This document shows, in pieces, positions 24,335-28,452 of a DNA stretch of 28,452 nucleotides. The notes below the pieces were generated by a model. It saw nothing but the letters and a program-made list of their open reading frames with translations. It ran no database searches and was not told where the DNA came from. Source of the DNA: Chloroflexota bacterium (GTDB taxonomy: Bacteria; Chloroflexota; Dehalococcoidia; Lucifugimonadales; JADFKI01). The DNA lies in assembly GCA_022565015.1 (NCBI GenBank), contig JADFKI010000008.1, positions 1 through 28,452 of the forward strand. Reading direction: 5' to 3'. How positions within the stretch are numbered: the first letter of the stretch is position 1; each line of letters begins with the position of its first letter. The position numbers and the translations under genes were made by a program.

Positions 24335-25468
24335 TTAAGCGGTAAACTGTTCCATGATCTCTAAATTCATCTGCAGGCTATCGCCATCTACCTTCACCAA
24401 TTGGTGCTCTTGAAGAAAATGTACGTCCCTCATCAATGTCTTATTTGTCACGTCCTTATATATATAGGACAGAGGATGCTCGCCGCTTCTTAGTGCTTTC
24501 AAAGAAATAGGATCACGTCCCAGTCCAAGAATGAAATGAAATAGCCTTTCTCCCACAGGGGTACCGAGTTTGCCCTCTGTTCCAAGGGTCTCTCTAGCAT
24601 AGTCTCTGAAGGAAATAACCCGAACCTCTTCTAGCACCTCTCCGTGGACGGCCTCCAATTCTTCCGCCAATCCTTTCAATGCGAATATGACGAATCGCGT
24701 CAAGTCACCATTGCTGTAGAATCGTACATAATCCAGGTGATTAACGTAGTCAGACCTGTTTTTATAATAGTAGTTTGCAAGAGAGTAAAACCCCCGCGCA
24801 TTTACGCCGGCCTGGAACAGGAGATAACTTTCAACTGCACGTGAAGTGCGGCCATTTCCGTCTCCGAACGGGTGAATGCTGATGGCATAGAAATGACCGA
24901 CAATCGCTCTGATGACAGGACTCCATTCGCTAGGCCGTCCTGTATTGAACCAGTCAATAAACTCAGCCATGAGGCTTTGTACCTCTTCTCCAGTCTGCGG
25001 CGGAAGGTAACTACCAGCATTTACACCATAAGTTCTGTACCTACCCGGCTCATTGTGTTCATATTCAATGTCTTGCGTAATGATTTCATGGAATCTACGA
25101 ATAATATGTTCATTGAGAGGAACCGTTGGATCTCTACGCAGCATTTCAGCCACATGCTTCATAAGGGCCTCTGCGTTTCTAACCTCCTGCTCTTCTCGAT
25201 TTCGCGTACCATTTTTGAGGATGATTTCCTCTGGAGGAGCCGACAATATTTCAGCAACTTCTTCCTCCGACAGATCTGTACCCTCAATGCCGGTAGTACC
25301 ACGAACTGCGCGAAGGACATTAAGTCTGTCCAACCGATACTGGACATGAGGGGGAATTGGTATCCCGCGTATAACTGAAGCAAGGGCTTCCACCTTTGCC
25401 ACAAGTTGAACAACCCTGGGATCCTCAATCCGAAGCCGCATGTCGAAATTTATCTCCCACCTTGGCAT
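24335..25468 (-). CDS. Fic-domain AMP-transferase with inhibitory helix and winged-helix tail
   Basis: This 377-residue Fic protein should transfer AMP (or another nucleotide part) from a nucleotide to hydroxyl side chains of a target protein. The catalytic loop HPFGDGNGRTSR (199-210) is canonical. An N-terminal inhibitory helix motif TTGIEG (58-63) fits [S/T]xxxE[G/N], so it is a self-inhibited class II Fic. The last ~75 residues (GERLFHFILGL... to MRDVHFLQEHQLVKVD) look like a winged helix, which could bind DNA. The start at 25468 is set by AGGAGGT three bases upstream. An in-frame ATG 13 codons earlier would translate through the Shine-Dalgarno. No antitoxin gene is adjacent. The gene is A+T-rich compared with its flanks, and its promoter is flanked by repeated operators. 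Confidence 0.93.
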   Translation of the reverse strand: MPRWEINFDMRLRIEDPRVVQLVAKVEALASVIRGIPIPPHVQYRLDRLNVLRAVRGTTGIEGTDLSEEEVAEILSAPPEEIILKNGTRNREEQEVRNAEALMKHVAEMLRRDPTVPLNEHIIRRFHEIITQDIEYEHNEPGRYRTYGVNAGSYLPPQTGEEVQSLMAEFIDWFNTGRPSEWSPVIRAIVGHFYAISIHPFGDGNGRTSRAVESYLLFQAGVNARGFYSLANYYYKNRSDYVNHLDYVRFYSNGDLTRFVIFALKGLAEELEAVHGEVLEEVRVISFRDYARETLGTEGKLGTPVGERLFHFILGLGRDPISLKALRSGEHPLSYIYKDVTNKTLMRDVHFLQEHQLVKVDGDSLQMNLEIMEQFTA

Positions 25469-25481
25469 CTGACCTCCTTTT

Positions 25482-25506
25482 TGGACATTGTCCTGGACAC
25501 TGTCCA
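25482..25506. promoter_or_regulatory. Proximal fic operator: two adjacent TGGACA-n-TGTCC palindromes
   Basis: TGGACA-T-TGTCCT (25482-25494, mismatched at the outer base) abuts the perfect palindrome TGGACA-C-TGTCCA (25494-25506), with corresponding half-sites 12 bp apart. The cluster lies between the predicted fic transcription start and its Shine-Dalgarno. Confidence 0.7.
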
Positions 25507-25530
25507 AAGCTCCAATTGCTCATTTATATC

Positions 25531-25559
25531 ATTATAGTGGGATAACGGTACTACAAATT
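25531..25559 (-). promoter_or_regulatory. Leftward fic promoter candidate
   Basis: A perfect TATAAT (25536-25531, leftward) follows a weak -35 (AATTTG, 25559-25554) by 17 bases. It sits between the two operator clusters. The poor -35 might indicate dependence on an activator or a merely weak promoter. Confidence 0.5.
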
Positions 25560-25560
25560 A

Positions 25561-25599
25561 GTGGACAAAGGTATGGACACTGTCCACCACATTGTCCAC
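25561..25599. promoter_or_regulatory. Distal fic operator: nested co-centred palindrome
   Basis: The inner palindrome TGGACA-C-TGTCCA (25574-25586) is identical in all 13 bases to the proximal one. An outer inverted repeat, GTGGACAA (25561-25568) and TTGTCCAC (25592-25599), shares its centre at 25580. Half-sites on the same side are 12 bp apart. It starts directly upstream of the fic -35. Confidence 0.75.
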
Positions 25600-25767
25600 T
25601 ATTATCTTACGTTGACACGAAAAGTATTCTGTTAGTTTCGGCCTCACAACTTCCCGTGGGCGATGCTCATCCAACCGTAGCATCAGACTCTGATGAATCC
25701 CACCACTTTGATTTAGTTACGTCTGCAGGCGCCCACGCTAAAAATGTACCGTGGGGTGGTTCTCCCG

Positions 25768-25776
25768 TGCTATACT
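25768..25776 (+). promoter_or_regulatory. Extended -10 promoter element of the sulfurtransferase gene
   Basis: TG-C-TATACT (25768-25776) is an extended -10 element about 40 bases before the ATG. No good -35 is present, which is usual for this promoter class. Confidence 0.45.
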
Positions 25777-25815
25777 CGCAGTCCAATTAAAGAGCATCTC
25801 GGAGGACTTTTCCCC

Positions 25816-26661
25816 ATGACTACTGAAGGATATGCCAATCCCGAGCTTCTGGTGGAGACGGACTGGCTCGAAGAACACCTGAACGATCCCAACATCCGAA
25901 TCGTGGACTGCGACCCGTTTGACGCCTACGGCCGAGCGCATATCAGAGGCGCCCGAGGCATTCGCGTCCACCACTACATCAAGCAGGTGGAGTACGATTC
26001 CGACCCGCGCAAGTATCCTCTCGTGGCGCCACCGGACCGGGTGAAGGAGGTCATGGAGGACATCGGCATCGGCGACGGTAATCTCGTTATCGCCTACGAC
26101 AGCAACGGCAGCTTGTGGGCCGCCAGGCTGTGGTGGGTCTTGATCCACTACGGCCACACCAACGTGAAGGTGCTCAACGGCGGCTGGAAGAAGTGGTACG
26201 ACGAGGGCCGACCGACCAGCATCGACCGTCCTGCCCCGGCGGAATCCACGTTCACTCCGAAGTCCAACCCGGACCTGCTGTGCACGCTGGACTATGGTGT
26301 CTCAAAGGTCGGCAGCTCCGACGTCGTGTACCTCGATGTTCGTTCCGACGGCGAGTGGGACGGCACGAACGCTCGCGGCAATAATCGCGCCGGGCGAATC
26401 CCCGGCTCCGTCCATCTCGAGTGGCTAAACTTCGTTACGGACGACAAACACCAGACCATCAAGCCGGCCTCTGAGCTGCGGGCCATGCTGGAGGCGGTCG
26501 GAGCAACGCCTGAAAAAGAAGTTGTGACCTATTGACAGGGCGGCATCCGTGCGGCGCACGGAGTATTCGTCCTGAAGCTTCTTGGCTATGAGCGAACACG
26601 GAATTACGACGGCTCCATGGGGGAATGGGCGAACCGCGACGACACCCCGCTGGTGGTGTAG
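25816..26661 (+). CDS. Two-domain sulfurtransferase (rhodanese) selenoprotein, UGA at 26533
   Basis: Reading the UGA at 26533-26535 as selenocysteine gives a 281-residue protein, the normal length of thiosulfate/mercaptopyruvate sulfurtransferases. Two rhodanese domains are visible. The N-terminal one (LVETDWLEEHL, VIAYDSNGSLWAARLWW, LNGGWKKW) has Asp where a catalytic residue would be, as in family members whose first domain is inactive. The C-terminal one has YLDVRSDGEW and GRIPGSVHLEW. Its active-site loop VVTY-U-QGGIRAAH has Sec240 exactly where the persulfide-forming Cys sits. The frame continues 41 codons after the UGA through LGYERTRNYDGSMGEWANR, the conserved domain end, to TAG. GGAGG at 25801 precedes the ATG. 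A nonsense-truncated pseudogene is unlikely, given the intact downstream frame and hairpin. Confidence 0.9.
26546..26562 (+). promoter_or_regulatory. Bacterial SECIS-like hairpin of the sulfurtransferase gene
   Basis: TCCGTGC (26546-26552) pairs perfectly with GCACGGA (26556-26562) around the loop GGC, which begins 17 bases after the UGA. A G at loop position one, a G+C-rich apical stem and this distance fit the bacterial SECIS model. It lies wholly in coding sequence. Confidence 0.75.
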
Positions 26662-26735
26662 AGGGTTCAGGGGCTCGAGGCTGGGTGATGCCCGGCTCCT
26701 TGACCAAGATGCAGACAGAACCATGTGAAGTCGCT

Positions 26736-27803
26736 CTAGTTGATCTCGCGGATCGACTTCGAGCTGACGTACGCCAGCAAGTTCAGTCCCATGAACGCGA
26801 AGCCGCCGATCAGCACGGCATTGACGTTGCCTAGCGTCTGCGCCATGTACCCGCCAATTATCCAGCCAAATCCCATGAGCTGTATTACCATGAAGTAGAC
26901 GCCCATCACGCGTCCTCGCATCTCGTCGGGCACTGTGGTCTGCAAGACCGTCGTCACGCTGGTTATCCAAAAAGCCGCCCCCACGCCGATGACAAACTGG
27001 GCCGGCAGCGTCATGGGGTAAATTATCCATACTACGAAAACAATCATGCTTGCGCCGACGGTTGTCGCAGCCACCACAATTACGGGGCCCTTTCTTCGAA
27101 CGCCGCCCATCCACGCGATCGACGCCAATCCCACCAGCGAGCCCACGCCGAACACCGCCTCCAAATACCCAAAGCCCTGGGGCCCTACTTTTAGCACGTC
27201 GCGGGCGTACACCAGCACCATGGGCAAGTACATGCCCGCAAATATCAGCAGACTGGCCATGAGCATCAGCCAGGCCACTTGCGGCGTCTTGGCAACGTAC
27301 TTCAGCCCCTCGACGAGATCGCCAAGGATCGGACGTGGTGGACGTGGCTCTTCCTGGGGCAGATTCAGGAGGCTGACTGCAGCGAAGGCCCCGAAATACA
27401 ACGCAACAAGAAAGAAGAAGACGAACTGAATGCCTATGAAGGCGATGAGCATCCAGATGGCGAGGAGCTGTGCGGCCGGCAAAAAGGCCGTGGCGAAGGC
27501 CAGCCAGGCCAGCGTCATGCGTGTAAGGATGAGGATGCGCTGTCGTGGAAGTCGGTCCGCGGCCACGCCACCAAGGATGGAGAAGAGCATGATGGTGATG
27601 GCAGGCGTGCCGTTGACGACGCCCACCCAGAACTGCGAACCGCCCGTCAGGTCCAGCGTGATCCAGGCCTGGCCCATGTTGCGGATCTGGAAGCCCATGA
27701 GCGCTAGGCCGTTGCCGGGCCACAGCCAGCGGAAGCTGGCCATGGACAACAGCTGTAAGGCGACGGGGACTTGGACGCCCTCTTCGCGACCTAAACCTGC
27801 CAA
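26736..27803 (-). CDS. MFS transporter with probable internal deletion
   Basis: This 355-residue membrane protein of the MFS_3 (EntS-like exporter) type starts with FRWLWPGNGLALMGFQIR, DLTGGSQFWVGVVNGTPA and the helix 2-3 motif LGGVAADRLPRQR. Members usually have 400-420 residues. Between LLAIWMLIAFIG and IQFVFFFLVALYFGAF the stretch of about 50 residues holding helix 5 and its conserved loop (around N-A-x-x-L-N-S) is absent, while the frame is kept. The second half (VPDEMRGRVMGVYFMV, GWIIGGYMAQ) looks complete. Transport function is therefore doubtful. The start is uncertain: TTG 27803 gives the length above, and ATG 27743 gives 335 residues. Neither has a clear Shine-Dalgarno. It converges on the sulfurtransferase gene. 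Confidence 0.85.
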   Translation of the reverse strand: MAGLGREEGVQVPVALQLLSMASFRWLWPGNGLALMGFQIRNMGQAWITLDLTGGSQFWVGVVNGTPAITIMLFSILGGVAADRLPRQRILILTRMTLAWLAFATAFLPAAQLLAIWMLIAFIGIQFVFFFLVALYFGAFAAVSLLNLPQEEPRPPRPILGDLVEGLKYVAKTPQVAWLMLMASLLIFAGMYLPMVLVYARDVLKVGPQGFGYLEAVFGVGSLVGLASIAWMGGVRRKGPVIVVAATTVGASMIVFVVWIIYPMTLPAQFVIGVGAAFWITSVTTVLQTTVPDEMRGRVMGVYFMVIQLMGFGWIIGGYMAQTLGNVNAVLIGGFAFMGLNLLAYVSSKSIREIN

Positions 27804-28073
27804 AACACGCCGGGCAATTGCGTCAAGAGCCGAGATTTGCCACGTAACAGACGATTTGCGTCAAACCACGATACGGGAACCCTTATCGGCGTCAAGCTTG
27901 TTAGTCAGACTCCAATCAATGCGGGTGATGAACAATACTCGTCTACGAGCGCTTTACGCGCGGCAGACGTTAGGCACGGCTGACCAACGTCTTAGAAGCA
28001 AATGGAGGGCATGGCGTCGGTCGACTACTTCGGAGGCTTGAAGGTATTCAGAAAATCTTCACCGGACCACGCG

Positions 28074-28452
28074 TCAAATGACCTGCCAGTAGCGACGACC
28101 CTCGCTCCTGATGATCTTGCCTATGTGGTCGTTGAGATGGAAGTGGCCTGCGGCGATCACGTAGCCCTCGTTTTCGGCGCGGTCCAGCAAGGCATGCCGG
28201 GTGCGACGGCTCTCGTCCTTATCGGTGTCGACGTTGGCGCACCAGTCCGGCTCCATGATCTGCGCCTTGGTATGCAGAGCGTCGCCGACGATCATCGCCT
28301 TTTCGCCCTGGGAGCTGATGAGGGTCACCTGATGTCCGGGAGTGTGGCCCGGCGTATCCAGGGTCGTAATCTCGTCGGTAACGTGGTGGCCCTCGTCGAT
28401 CAGGTCCATGAGCCCCAGCTTCTCCAGGGGCAAGACGTTGTCTCTCACCTGG
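28074..28452 (-). CDS. MBL-fold metallo-hydrolase, 5' end beyond window
   Basis: This is the C-terminal ~125 residues of a metallo-beta-lactamase-fold hydrolase, and the frame is open to the right edge. Metal-ligand elements are visible: the His in LDTPGHTPGHQV (third zinc-ligand region), the Asp in MIVGDALHT and the terminal His in IAAGHFHLNDHIG. The first HxHxDH motif would lie outside the window. GHTPGHQV followed by a GDA motif is typical of the lactonase/hydrolase branch (quorum-quenching-type and related MBL proteins). The substrate cannot be assigned. The MFS gene follows 270 bases downstream on the same strand; that gap holds nothing that I can support. Confidence 0.88.
   Translation of the reverse strand, partial: QVRDNVLPLEKLGLMDLIDEGHHVTDEITTLDTPGHTPGHQVTLISSQGEKAMIVGDALHTKAQIMEPDWCANVDTDKDESRRTRHALLDRAENEGYVIAAGHFHLNDHIGKIIRSEGRRYWQVI

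Larger units (their letters stand above)
25469..25815. other. 347-base divergent intergenic region between fic and the sulfurtransferase
   Basis: It holds the fic Shine-Dalgarno, two operator clusters bracketing a leftward promoter, and a rightward extended -10 element for the sulfurtransferase, each listed separately. No gene was found between about 25600 and 25760. Confidence 0.7.

Noticed and set aside
25482..25599. CRISPR-like or transposon-end repeats upstream of fic
   Set aside because: The repeats are short palindromic half-sites of 6 bp with 12-bp phasing around a promoter, the form of regulator operators; no spacers, transposase or target-site duplication.
26533..26535. Nonsense mutation truncating the sulfurtransferase
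   Set aside because: The UGA replaces exactly the catalytic Cys, the conserved domain end continues in frame, and a perfect hairpin follows at the right distance.
26680..26696. Hairpin between the convergent sulfurtransferase and MFS genes as terminator
   Set aside because: Only a 6-bp stem with a G-T pair and no U-tract on either strand.
26425..27723. 432-residue leftward frame
   Set aside because: It is longer than the real MFS frame it overlaps, but its His/Arg/Pro-rich composition is meaningless while the 26736-27803 frame has MFS motifs. It also runs antisense into the sulfurtransferase.

Overview
The window reads as ordinary chromosome of a free-living bacterium, most likely a member of the Chloroflexota (a Dehalococcoidia/SAR202-like lineage). 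This placement is an inference from gene content and style: compact gene-dense DNA of fairly high G+C, many TTG/GTG starts, a deazaflavin-type nitroreductase family protein, an FmdB zinc-ribbon protein and a UGSC-family protein. No rRNA, tRNA or CRISPR array was seen, so the phylum is not proven.

Layout. 1-1094 is the start of a drug-exporter-type MFS gene leaving the left edge. 1249-7395 is a rightward housekeeping block: a LOG-like protein, recA with a recognisable promoter and SOS-like box, recX, a possible 45-residue protein, a CNNM/CBS membrane protein overlapping a histidine phosphatase, and tilS. 7458-15538 is transcribed leftward from a strong promoter at 15568-15597: purF, purN, purM, an inserted HEPN-protein/unknown-protein pair, purH, then a GT2 glycosyltransferase and the NAD-salvage pair pncA-pncB. 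15539-16063 holds no supported gene apart from a possible decayed membrane-protein remnant. 16064-18540 carries another MFS gene, a lipoprotein and a DDN-like protein. A frameshifted NYN nuclease-like gene and trpB run leftward up to a divergent promoter region at 20846-20888. From there fmdB, a UGSC selenoprotein, a cytochrome P450 and an iodotyrosine-deiodinase-like flavoprotein run rightward. A Fic protein with an elaborate operator region, a two-domain sulfurtransferase, an internally shortened MFS gene and the end of an MBL-fold hydrolase close the window.

The main discovery is that two genes read cleanly only if an in-frame UGA is selenocysteine. In the UGSC protein (UGA 21762-21764) the codon falls at the first position of the family's U-G-S-C motif. 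In the rhodanese-type sulfurtransferase (UGA 26533-26535) it replaces the catalytic cysteine of the second domain. Each UGA is followed by a stem-loop with a G-starting three-base loop, 17 to 19 bases downstream, as expected for a bacterial SECIS. Conventional gene calling would truncate both. No selA, selB, selC or selD lies in the window.

Secondary points are the HEPN pair placed in the purine operon with ATGA overlaps; a Fic promoter bracketed by TGGACA/TGTCCA operators including a nested, co-centred 39-bp palindrome; and the conserved Glu-Tyr-Lys triad of halotyrosine dehalogenases in the nitroreductase-family protein. The HEPN pair, the NYN gene and the Fic gene look richer in A+T than their neighbours, which suggests acquired modules.
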